Of a stretch of DNA of 5,581 bases, positions 1-5,354 are shown piece after piece (the first letter of the stretch is position 1; the number at the start of each line of letters is the position of its first letter). Made by a program: the position numbers and the translations under genes. Under the pieces are notes generated by a model. It worked only from the letters and a program-made list of their open reading frames with translations. It did no database searches and was not told where the DNA came from. The stretch comes from Betaproteobacteria bacterium (lineage in GTDB: Bacteria; Pseudomonadota; Gammaproteobacteria; Burkholderiales; SG8-39). The DNA lies in the NCBI GenBank assembly GCA_011391185.1, contig JAABRB010000245.1, forward strand, positions 1 to 5,581. Reading direction: 5' to 3'.

Positions 1-258
1 GCCGGCGACGAGCCCGCGGATTTCCTCGTTGCCCAGCGCACGGTCGCTGCGGTGCTTCTTCATGGCAGTTGCGACCTTGCCGGCCGTATCGACGCCGAGA
101 TCGGCCTCGATCAGAAGATCCTCGAGTTGCTGCAGGGTCGCGGTATCGAGCGGCTGCTTGGAAAGATTGGCGAGCCCGTCGCCGAGCTTCGACGCGGTAC
201 GGGCAAGGCCGCCCGCGAGCCGCCGGAGGAACCCGGTGCGCGGCGTGTCGGCGTTCAT
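1..258 (-). CDS. ftsY: FtsY, signal recognition particle receptor GTPase (N-terminal part, cut by window edge)
   Basis: FtsY is the membrane-associated receptor that docks the SRP-ribosome complex, pairing its NG GTPase domain with that of Ffh. Only the first 86 codons are present; the gene continues beyond position 1, so the GTPase motifs are not visible. The visible residues form the helical N domain: a basic amphipathic start (FLRRLAGGLARTASKL, residues 10-25), then the family hallmark LEDLLIEADLGVDTA (45-59). The N domain begins almost at the start codon, so the long acidic A domain of the E. coli protein is absent, which is common in alphaproteobacteria; the basic N-terminal helix may give membrane contact. 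The ATG (258-256) overlaps the mtaB stop as ATGA. No clear Shine-Dalgarno precedes it, which suggests translational coupling to mtaB. Identity is supported by the N-domain motif and by ffh lying nearby. Confidence 0.9.
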   Translation of the reverse strand, partial: MNADTPRTGFLRRLAGGLARTASKLGDGLANLSKQPLDTATLQQLEDLLIEADLGVDTAGKVATAMKKHRSDRALGNEEIRGLVAG

Positions 259-1511
259 GCGGCAAGCAGCCGCCGACCGTCATGGCCGGCGATGGTGACA
301 TCAAGGAGCGTACCGGGCAGGGCAGGGTGGGGCAGCAGCACGCGGGTGAAATGCTCGGTTTTGGCTTCCGCCTTTTCCATCAGCACCCGGCGGCGGTGGC
401 CGATCTCGCTCGCCAGGTGCCGCTGCAGCACGATCTCGCCGACCTCGCGGAGGCGCCGCGCGCGCTCCTTGGCGATTTGGCGCCCCACCTGCGGCATGCG
501 CGCGGCCGGGGTGCCCTGGCGCGGCGAGAACGGGAAGACGTGCAGGTAAGTGAGATCGCAATCTTCGACGATTGAAAGCGTGTTCTGGAACTGGGCTTCG
601 GTTTCGGTGGGGAAGCCCGCGATCAGGTCGGCGCCGAACACCAGATCGGGGCGCAAGCGCCGCGCGTCTTCGCAGAAGCGGATCGCGTCGGCGCGCAGGT
701 GCCGCCGCTTCATGCGCTTGAGGATGAGATCGTCGCCGGCCTGCAAGGAAAGGTGCAGATGCGGCATCAGCCGCACTTCTTCCGCAAGAGCGCGCATCAG
801 GTCGGCGTCCACTTCGACCGGATCGAGCGAAGAGAGCCGCAACCGCGGCAGTTCCGGCACATGGCGCAGGATCGCGCGCACCAGCGCGCCCAGCCGCGGC
901 CGGCCCGGCAGATCGAGGCCATAAGCGGTCAGATCCACGCCGGTCAGCACGATCTCGCGATAGCCGTTTTCGGCGAGGCGGCGGGCCTGCGCCACCACTT
1001 CGCCGATCGCAACCGAGCGCGACGGCCCGCGGCCATAAGGAATGATGCAGAAGGTGCAGCGGTGATCGCAGCCGTTCTGCACCTGCACGAAGGCCCGCGT
1101 GTGCCCTTCAAGGCCGTCGATCAGATGGAGCGTGGTATCGTGCACCGACGCGAGATCGTCGATGACGACTTTTTCCTCGGCGGCGATGCCGATATCGAAG
1201 GCGCGTTTCAAATCGATCCAGGCCGCGGGCGAGTTTTTCGAAAGATTTCCGAGTACGCGATCAACCTCGGGCATCGCGGCGAACGTAGTGGGCTCGGTCT
1301 GGGCGGCGCAGCCGGTAACGACGATCTTGGCGTCCGGGTGCTGCCGCTTCAGGCGGCGGATGGTCTGGCGCGCCTGGCTGACGGCCTCGGCGGTCACGGC
1401 GCAAGAATTGATGACGATCGTATCCGCGAGTCCTGCCGCTTCCGCATTGCGGCGCACCAGCTCCGACTCCGCGGCGTTCAGCCGGCAACCGAAGGTGACG
1501 ACTTCGACCAT
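255..1511 (-). CDS. mtaB: MtaB, tRNA t6A37 methylthiotransferase (radical SAM)
   Basis: This enzyme of the MiaB/RimO methylthiotransferase family converts t6A at position 37 of ANN-decoding tRNAs to ms2t6A, using two [4Fe-4S] clusters and SAM. The 418-aa product has the full architecture: an N-terminal UPF0004 domain (about 1-110) with three cluster cysteines (C9 in TFGCRLN, C37 in NSCAVT, C68 in TGCAAQ), a radical SAM barrel (about 135-340) with GCDHRCTFC (147-155; cysteines 148, 152, 155) and GADLIAGFPTET near 293, and a short C-terminal TRAM-like RNA-binding segment (about 370-418). The CDHxCxFC form and the GCRLN start fit MtaB better than MiaB. The ATG at 1511 is chosen because a GAGGGA Shine-Dalgarno lies 4 bases upstream and it gives the usual short N-terminus. 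An in-frame GTG at 1523 would add four residues and overlap the dapF stop as GTGA. It overlaps ftsY by 4 bases and probably shares the dapF transcript. Confidence 0.93.
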   Translation of the reverse strand: MVEVVTFGCRLNAAESELVRRNAEAAGLADTIVINSCAVTAEAVSQARQTIRRLKRQHPDAKIVVTGCAAQTEPTTFAAMPEVDRVLGNLSKNSPAAWIDLKRAFDIGIAAEEKVVIDDLASVHDTTLHLIDGLEGHTRAFVQVQNGCDHRCTFCIIPYGRGPSRSVAIGEVVAQARRLAENGYREIVLTGVDLTAYGLDLPGRPRLGALVRAILRHVPELPRLRLSSLDPVEVDADLMRALAEEVRLMPHLHLSLQAGDDLILKRMKRRHLRADAIRFCEDARRLRPDLVFGADLIAGFPTETEAQFQNTLSIVEDCDLTYLHVFPFSPRQGTPAARMPQVGRQIAKERARRLREVGEIVLQRHLASEIGHRRRVLMEKAEAKTEHFTRVLLPHPALPGTLLDVTIAGHDGRRLLAA

Positions 1512-1515
1512 CGCG

Positions 1516-1521
1516 TCCCTC
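1516..1521 (-). promoter_or_regulatory. Shine-Dalgarno deciding the mtaB start
   Basis: Read on the minus strand, GAGGGA lies 4 bases upstream of the ATG at 1511 and overlaps the dapF stop codon (TGA, 1522-1520). The competing GTG at 1523 has no purine-rich stretch before it. The overlap with the dapF stop suggests that ribosomes finishing dapF help start mtaB. Confidence 0.6.
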
Positions 1522-2383
1522 ACGCTGCCGCAAGCATGGTTTGGTTAAGCCTGCCTTCGAACTCGGTCTCGACCGGGCCGGTCATGAGCACATGATCATC
1601 GGACGCGCGCCATTCGATCATAAGATCGCCGCCGGGCAGTGACACCTTCACCTTGCGGCCGGTGCGCTTGGTGCGCGCGGCGGAGACCGCCGCGGCACAG
1701 GCGGCCGAGCCGCAGGCGCGCGTCAGCCCCGCGCCGCGCTCCCAGGTGCGGAGCAAGAGGTGATCTTTGTCCTTCACTTGCGCGAGCGAAATATTGGCGC
1801 GCTCAGGGAAGATCGGATGGTTTTCCAGCATCGGGCCCGCACGGGCGAGATCGTAAGCATTCACGTCGTCGACCCAGAAAATGGCGTGCGGGTTGCCCAT
1901 GTTCACCGCCGAGGGCGAATGCAGGATCGGCGCGTCGATGGGTCCGATCTGCAGCTCGATCATGCGTGTGTCGCGGAATTCCTCGGCCAGCGGAATTTCA
2001 TTCCAGGCGAAACGCGGCTTGCCCATGTCGGCGGTGATCGTGCCGCCTTTGACCTCGCAGAGGATGAGCCCGGCGGCGGTTTCGAAGGCGAGCGCATGCT
2101 TGCCGGATTGCTTGGCGGCAAGCGCCGCGATGCAGCGCATGCCGTTGCCGCAGGCGCCGGCTTCGGAGCCGTCGCTGTTGTAGATTTTCACGAACGCCTC
2201 GGTGCCCGGCGTCTTCGGCGGATAAAGCGCCAGCAACTGGTCGAACGGCACCGCTTCGGGCCGCGCGATGGCGCGGGCGTCGGCCTCGGTCACCGGCGCC
2301 GGGTCGGCGCGCAGGTCGAGCACGACGATCTCGTTGCCGATGCCGTTCATCTTGACGAAGGGGCGGTTGAGGAGCGCGCTCAT
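1520..2383 (-). CDS. dapF: Diaminopimelate epimerase DapF
   Basis: DapF is a cytosolic, cofactor-independent epimerase that interconverts LL- and meso-diaminopimelate, the last step before meso-DAP enters peptidoglycan or is decarboxylated to lysine. The 287-aa product has the usual length and two-lobed arrangement. The two catalytic cysteines are visible: C78 in [11 protein letters not shown] (74-84) and C224 in [16 protein letters not shown] (215-230). Other family landmarks are [13 protein letters not shown] (11-23), the NSDGSE substrate loop (69-74) and [11 protein letters not shown] (161-171). The start ATG at 2383 is chosen by homology because the frame stays open far upstream; it places KMNGIGN at the normal distance from the N-terminus. 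It is the first gene of a probable dapF-mtaB-ftsY operon, a combination consistent with rhizobial genomes. No strong Shine-Dalgarno is seen, and a possible -10 lies about 25 bases upstream. Confidence 0.96.
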   Translation of the reverse strand: MSALLNRPFVKMNGIGNEIVVLDLRADPAPVTEADARAIARPEAVPFDQLLALYPPKTPGTEAFVKIYNSDGSEAGACGNGMRCIAALAAKQSGKHALAFETAAGLILCEVKGGTITADMGKPRFAWNEIPLAEEFRDTRMIELQIGPIDAPILHSPSAVNMGNPHAIFWVDDVNAYDLARAGPMLENHPIFPERANISLAQVKDKDHLLLRTWERGAGLTRACGSAACAAAVSAARTKRTGRKVKVSLPGGDLMIEWRASDDHVLMTGPVETEFEGRLNQTMLAAA

Positions 2384-2408
2384 CGCGAATCCGACACAAT
2401 CCCTGCGA

Positions 2409-2414
2409 CTTATA
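2409..2414 (-). promoter_or_regulatory. Possible -10 element for dapF operon
   Basis: On the minus strand this reads TATAAG (preceded by C), the only AT-rich hexamer in the divergent intergenic region. It would give a short leader of roughly 20 bases before the dapF ATG at 2383. No convincing -35 hexamer lies 16-18 bases upstream; a TTGGGG is only 13 bases away. This is a weak call based on base composition and position. Confidence 0.25.
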
Positions 2415-2452
2415 GGGGAATTCGCGGCCCCAACGCGAGTCCGGCGCCCTGC

Positions 2453-2481
2453 TTGCGGAAGCCGCGAACGAACGATGCTAG
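2453..2481 (+). promoter_or_regulatory. Possible promoter for the GyrI-like gene
   Basis: TTGCGG (2453-2458) resembles an alphaproteobacterial -35 box and is followed, after 17 bases, by TGCTAG (2476-2481), a poor -10. The transcript would start about 30-35 bases before the ATG at 2522. The spacing is right but the -10 match is weak. Confidence 0.22.
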
Positions 2482-2521
2482 ACAAGAAATGAATCGAGCG
2501 CCGCCGATTCGAGAGACCCCG

Positions 2522-3079
2522 ATGATCGCCCGCCTCGTACTGGCTTTTTTCCTCCTCGCCACGGCCGCCCAAGCCCAGCAACCGCCGCCAACCGTGCCGC
2601 CCATAGTGACGCGCGACGCGTTCGGCGAGGAACTGACGCTGCCGGCGCGCACCGTGATCTTTAGGAAGGGCAGCGCCAACTGGGACGAGGGCTGGGAGAA
2701 GGTGCGGGAAGCATTTCAGATGGTGCAAGCCGCAGCCGCGCGCGTGGGCGCCAAGGTCAACGGCCTGCCGCTGCTGATCTATCGCGCGACCGACGACGAC
2801 GGCTTCGAGTTCGAAGCGGCGCTGCCGATCGAGGCGGCACCGGCGCAGGCGCCGGGCGGTGATATTTCGGTCGGTCCCGCGCCGACCGGTCGTGCGCTCA
2901 AGTTCGTGCATCGCGGCGCGTTCGACGGCATGGAGACGACCTACGAGTCGATCGCCAATCATATCGAGGGCAAGGGGCTTACTGCCGAAGAGCTGTTCAT
3001 CGAGGAATTCGTCACCGATCCCTTGACCACCAAGCAGGATGCACTGGTGATCAATGTCTATGTGCCGCTGAAGAAATAG
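2522..3079 (+). CDS. Secreted GyrI-like (effector-binding fold) domain protein
   Basis: The product is 185 aa. It opens with a clear Sec signal peptide: a short basic n-region (MIAR), a hydrophobic core ([12 protein letters not shown]) and an AQA cleavage site after residue 18, so the mature protein should be periplasmic. A proline-rich linker ([11 protein letters not shown]) follows. The rest resembles the GyrI-like/AraC effector-binding fold: an alternating segment [20 protein letters not shown] (82-101), then [20 protein letters not shown] (123-142), and a closing EEFVTDP...[11 protein letters not shown] with the conserved acidic residue near 161-162 and the typical final strand. There is no helix-turn-helix, so it is not a regulator itself; binding of a small hydrophobic or cationic ligand is conceivable but unproven. 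The ATG at 2522 is preferred over an in-frame ATG at 2489 because GAGAG sits 6 bases upstream and it gives a compact signal peptide. It stands alone, divergent from dapF. The fold assignment is moderate and the function unknown. Confidence 0.8.
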   Translation: MIARLVLAFFLLATAAQAQQPPPTVPPIVTRDAFGEELTLPARTVIFRKGSANWDEGWEKVREAFQMVQAAAARVGAKVNGLPLLIYRATDDDGFEFEAALPIEAAPAQAPGGDISVGPAPTGRALKFVHRGAFDGMETTYESIANHIEGKGLTAEELFIEEFVTDPLTTKQDALVINVYVPLKK

Positions 3080-3090
3080 CGGCCCAATCA

Positions 3091-3195
3091 CGTCATCGCC
3101 GGGCTTGTCCCGGCGATCCCCGTAAGGCGAGCAAAGCCGTGCCAATTGCTCGGGATCACCGGGTCTCGCTGCTTCGCGGCGGCCCGGTGATGACG
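3091..3195. repeat. 105-bp palindromic dispersed-type repeat, three hairpins, 13-bp terminal inverted repeats
   Basis: The ends are inverted repeats: 3091-3103 matches the reverse complement of 3183-3195 at 12 of 13 positions (CGTCATCgCCGGG against CGTCATCaCCGGG). Inside are three consecutive hairpins. The first is a 9-bp stem 3095-3103/3109-3117 with a 5-base loop. The second is a 7-bp stem 3128-3134/3146-3152 (CGAGCAA/TTGCTCG). The third is a 9-bp stem 3155-3163/3183-3191 topped by a second stem 3167-3172/3176-3181 (one G-U pair) with a TTC loop. The CGTCAT...CGGGCTTGTCCCGG...GATGACG style is typical of the small intergenic palindromic elements (RIME-like) scattered through rhizobial genomes, recalled from family knowledge. 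It starts 11 bases after the GyrI-like gene stop. It encodes nothing and lacks a T-tract, but its RNA hairpins could protect or trim the 3' end of that transcript. Copy number cannot be judged from one window. Confidence 0.75.
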
Positions 3196-3200
3196 AGGAA

Positions 3201-3306
3201 GGGCGCGTTCTTGACGGAAACGCACGGGGGGCGTAGGCCTCCCGCACTCTCGACCGACGAGCGAACCTCGCGGCCGACCGGGTCAAGAACCCGGAGGTTA
3301 TCGCCC
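3201..3306 (+). ncRNA. Candidate structured RNA in the ffh leader (three-way junction)
   Basis: Several complementary segments nest inside each other. A perfect 9-bp helix pairs 3207-3215 (GTTCTTGAC) with 3282-3290 (GTCAAGAAC). Outside it, GGGCG (3201-3205) pairs with CGCCC (3302-3306). Inside are two hairpins: CGGGGGG/CCTCCCG (3225-3231/3238-3244, one G-U, loop CGTAGG), and 3254-3256 plus 3258-3261 paired with 3267-3273 (7 bp, A3257 bulged, loop CGAAC). The internal loop on the 3' side (3291-3301) carries GGAGG with no start codon at a useful distance. The block is separate from the palindromic repeat that ends at 3195 and lies 65 bases upstream of the ffh ATG. It could be a cis-regulatory leader of ffh or an independent small RNA. 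I faintly recall a predicted RNA family associated with ffh leaders in alphaproteobacteria but cannot confirm a match. It lacks the conserved GGAAGCAGC-type core of SRP RNA. The sense strand is assumed from the direction of ffh. Confidence 0.42.
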
Positions 3307-3317
3307 GACAGCGCGTT

Positions 3318-3336
3318 GCGCCCTCGGGCGCGTTTT
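3318..3336 (+). terminator. Terminator-like hairpin upstream of ffh
   Basis: GCGCC (3318-3322), loop CTCG, GGCGC (3327-3331), then GTTTT (3332-3336). The stem is only 5 bp (6 if C3323-G3326 closes over a 2-base loop) and the T-run is four, so it is marginal as an intrinsic terminator. It follows the structured block at 3201-3306 and precedes the ffh ATG by 34 bases. It could end a small RNA or act as an attenuator, or be a chance GC-rich palindrome. Confidence 0.28.
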
Positions 3337-3370
3337 GCGTTGGGCATGGGTACGGAGTCTGAACGGCACG

Positions 3371-4897
3371 ATGTTCGACACGCTTAGCGAACGCCTCGGC
3401 GGCATTCTCGACCGCCTCACCAAGCGCGGCGCGCTCGCCGAGCGCGACGTGGACGAGGCCATGCGCGAGGTGCGCCGCGCGTTGCTCGAGGCCGACGTCG
3501 CGCTCGAAGTGGTGCGCGCGTTCATCGACAAGGTGCGGGCGCGCGCGATCGGCGCCGACGTGATCCGCTCGGTGACGCCCGGCCAGCAGGTCGTGAAGAT
3601 CGTGCACGACGAGCTGGTGGACGTGCTCGGCGCTGACGCGAAATCGATCGAGCTCGATGCGACGCCGCCGGTGCCGATCCTCATGGTCGGCCTGCAAGGC
3701 TCGGGCAAGACCACGACCACGGCGAAAATCGCCAAGCGCCTCACCGAAAAGCAGAAGCGCAAGGTGCTGATGGCTTCCCTCGACACGCGTCGGCCGGCCG
3801 CGATGGAGCAGCTCGCCGTGCTCGGGCGCGAGATCGGCGTCGATGTGTTGCCGATCGTCGAAGGCCAGAGCGCGTTGCAGATTGCCCGCCGGGCGCTGGA
3901 AGCCGCGCGGCTGGGCGGTCACGACGCGGTGCTGCTGGATACCGCCGGCCGCGTCACCGTAGACGAGGCGCTGATGGCCGAGGTCGCCGAGATCGAACGG
4001 GCGACCAAGCCGCATGAAATCTTGCTCGTTGCCGATGCGCTCACCGGCCAGGATGCGGTGGCGACCGCGCGGGCGTTCGCGGCGCGGCTGAATCTGAGTG
4101 GCATCGTGCTCACGCGCGTCGATGGCGACGGCCGCGGCGGCGCCGCGCTCTCCATGCGCGCGGTCACCGGCAAACCGATCAAGCTGATCGGCACCGGCGA
4201 GAGGATGGACGCGCTTGAGGAATTCGACCCGCGCCGTATCGCCGGGCGGATTCTGGGCATGGGCGATGTGGTCTCGCTCGTGGAAAAAGCCGTCGAGACC
4301 GTCGATTTCGAGCGCGCGCAAAAGACCGCCGAGCGCATGAAGAAGGGCGTGTTCGATCTGACCGATCTGCGCGCTCAGCTGGAAGAAATGGAGAAGATCG
4401 GCGGGATCGGCGGCATGCTTGGGATGCTGCCGGGCGTTGCCAAGATGAAGAACCAGATCGCGGCCGCCAATCTCGACGAGTCGGTGCTGAAGCGCCAGAA
4501 GGCGATTATCGACTCCATGACACCGCAGGAGCGGCGGAACCCTGACGTGCTCAAGGCCTCGCGCAAGAAGCGCATTTCCGCGGGCTCCGGCACCCGCGTC
4601 GAAGAGGTGAACCGGCTGCTGAAAATGCACCGGCAGATGGCCGACATGATGAAGGCCATGGGCAGCGGCAAGCGCGGCGCGCTTGCGGGGCTCGGCAATC
4701 TCTTCGGCATGGGCGGCGGCGGTGCGCCGAGCCCGGAACAGCTCAGGCAATTGGCGGAGAAAATGCCGGGTCAGCTCGGCGCCTTGCCGCCGAATTTCCC
4801 GGGCGCGCCCGGCGCGCTGCCCGGTCTCGGCGGAAAGATAACGGGGCTTCCGGGCCTGCCCGGTCTCGGCGGCTCCAAGGACTTCAAGAAGAAATGA
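3371..4897 (+). CDS. ffh: Ffh, signal recognition particle protein (SRP54 GTPase)
   Basis: Ffh binds SRP RNA and hydrophobic signal sequences emerging from the ribosome, and delivers them to FtsY at the membrane by reciprocal GTPase activation. The 508-aa product shows every domain. The N domain is 1-90, with [12 protein letters not shown] (37-48). The G domain has [10 protein letters not shown] (107-116, P-loop), DTRRPAA (138-144), DTAGR (190-194), [14 protein letters not shown] (248-261, the TKxD position carrying R) and GTGE (274-277). The methionine-rich M domain is about 320-430, with the finger loop [12 protein letters not shown] (344-355) and the SRP RNA-binding segment [20 protein letters not shown] (388-407) followed by EVNRLLKMH. 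The last 70 or so residues are a Gly/Pro/Leu-rich tail ending in KDFKKK, longer than in E. coli (453 aa). The ATG at 3371 gives the canonical MFDTLSERL start; CGGAG (3353-3357) is a distant, weak Shine-Dalgarno. It heads an operon with rpsP, 31 bases downstream. Confidence 0.97.
   Translation: MFDTLSERLGGILDRLTKRGALAERDVDEAMREVRRALLEADVALEVVRAFIDKVRARAIGADVIRSVTPGQQVVKIVHDELVDVLGADAKSIELDATPPVPILMVGLQGSGKTTTTAKIAKRLTEKQKRKVLMASLDTRRPAAMEQLAVLGREIGVDVLPIVEGQSALQIARRALEAARLGGHDAVLLDTAGRVTVDEALMAEVAEIERATKPHEILLVADALTGQDAVATARAFAARLNLSGIVLTRVDGDGRGGAALSMRAVTGKPIKLIGTGERMDALEEFDPRRIAGRILGMGDVVSLVEKAVETVDFERAQKTAERMKKGVFDLTDLRAQLEEMEKIGGIGGMLGMLPGVAKMKNQIAAANLDESVLKRQKAIIDSMTPQERRNPDVLKASRKKRISAGSGTRVEEVNRLLKMHRQMADMMKAMGSGKRGALAGLGNLFGMGGGGAPSPEQLRQLAEKMPGQLGALPPNFPGAPGALPGLGGKITGLPGLPGLGGSKDFKKK
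4817..4872 (+). repeat. Two 17-bp direct repeats inside the ffh tail
   Basis: CTGCCCGGTCTCGGCGG occurs at 4817-4833 and identically at 4856-4872, 39 bases (13 codons) apart and in the same frame, each encoding LPGLGG. Between them lies a degenerate third GLPG unit. The pattern suggests the Gly/Pro/Leu-rich tail grew by short in-frame duplication, and copy number may vary between strains. Confidence 0.65.
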
Positions 4898-4916
4898 ACC
4901 CGAACCAAAGCTCACG

Positions 4917-4922
4917 AAAGGA
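4917..4922 (+). promoter_or_regulatory. Shine-Dalgarno of rpsP
   Basis: AAAGGA lies 6 bases upstream of the rpsP ATG at 4929, in the 31-base ffh-rpsP gap. It is the best ribosome binding site in the window, as expected for a ribosomal protein gene. A nearer ATG at 4924 is in another frame and too close to the site, so this element fixes 4929 as the start. Confidence 0.65.
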
Positions 4923-4928
4923 AATGCA

Positions 4929-5345
4929 ATGCCTCTGAAAATCCGAATGGCCCGCGCGGGGGCCAAGAAGCGCCCGCAGTTCCGCGTCGTCGTTGCCGAC
5001 TCGCGGTTTCCGCGCGACGGCCGCTTCATCGAGAAGCTCGGCACCTATAATCCGATGCTGCCCAAGGACTCCAAGGAGCGCGTGCAGCTCGATCTCGAGC
5101 GCGTGAAGCACTGGCTCTCCAAGGGCGCGCAGCCTTCCGACCGGGTGTCGCGCTTCCTCGATGCGGCCGGGCTCATGAAGCGCAAGCCCCGCAACAATCC
5201 GGAAAAGGCGATCCCGCGCAAGGAGAAGAAGGCGGCCGCCGAAGCCGCAACGGCAGCCGCGGCTGCAGCTCCCGCGCCGGCGACGGCAGCTCCGGCCGCG
5301 GCTCCCGCTCCGACGGCACCCGCCGCGGAGCAGCCGGCAAGCTAA
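4929..5345 (+). CDS. rpsP: Small ribosomal subunit protein bS16
   Basis: S16 is an early assembly protein of the 30S subunit and contacts 16S rRNA. The conserved core occupies residues 1-84: [15 protein letters not shown] (2-16), [19 protein letters not shown] (20-38), YNPM (40-43), [20 protein letters not shown] (54-73). The protein is 138 aa against about 82 in E. coli. The extra C-terminus is a basic stretch ([18 protein letters not shown], about 84-101) followed by a low-complexity Ala/Pro tail of about 37 residues with no charge until its end. Such tails on S16 are common in alphaproteobacteria; their role is not known to me. The gene lies 31 bases after ffh and 9 bases before rimM, with a strong ribosome binding site, so it is probably co-transcribed with both and may also have its own promoter within ffh. 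Confidence 0.97.
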   Translation: MPLKIRMARAGAKKRPQFRVVVADSRFPRDGRFIEKLGTYNPMLPKDSKERVQLDLERVKHWLSKGAQPSDRVSRFLDAAGLMKRKPRNNPEKAIPRKEKKAAAEAATAAAAAAPAPATAAPAAAPAPTAPAAEQPAS

Positions 5346-5354
5346 GGCTGAGCG

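Noticed and set aside
1511..1523. GTG at 1523 as mtaB start, giving a GTGA overlap with dapF
   Set aside because: The ATG at 1511 has a GAGGGA site at proper spacing and yields the usual N-terminus. The GTG has no ribosome binding site, but it is not excluded.
699..1595. Long plus-strand frames antisense to mtaB
   Set aside because: They are shadows of mtaB codon bias: no family motifs, while the minus strand holds all cysteine motifs of MtaB.
3095..3117. First hairpin of the repeat as an intrinsic terminator for the GyrI-like gene
   Set aside because: The 9-bp stem is strong but no T-tract follows it; it is better explained as an arm of the palindromic repeat.
3211..3239. TTGACG (3211-3216) with TAGGCC (3234-3239) as the ffh promoter
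   Set aside because: The -35 and the 17-base spacing are good but the -10 is poor, and the -35 is also one arm of the 9-bp helix. It is not listed as a feature.
3156..3347. A minus-strand 63-aa frame in the intergenic region
   Set aside because: It lies over the repeat and the inverted-repeat block and has the look of translated intergenic repeats often misannotated in rhizobial genomes.
3196..3370. SRP RNA gene (ffs) next to ffh
   Set aside because: The conserved domain IV signature (GGAAGCAGC-type loop with a GGAA tetraloop) is absent on both strands and the fold is branched rather than one long hairpin.
3190..3387. A plus-strand frame across the ffh leader, starting near 3190 and ending at 3387
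   Set aside because: It has no ribosome binding site, translates the structured block, is Arg/Pro/Ser-rich without family resemblance, and overlaps the real ffh start in another frame.
3346..3387. A 13-codon mini-ORF (ATG at 3346) whose stop lies 17 bases inside ffh, suggesting a coupled leader peptide
   Set aside because: No Shine-Dalgarno precedes it and the peptide shows no regulatory codon run. It is probably chance, though conservation of the overlap in relatives would revive it.
1520..5044. A 3.5-kb minus-strand frame open from opposite rpsP through opposite ffh and the repeat region into dapF
   Set aside because: Only the dapF part (1520-2383) has family motifs. The rest is antisense to ffh and rpsP, is His/Arg/Leu-rich as expected for the complement of GC-rich coding sequence, and crosses the palindromic repeat.
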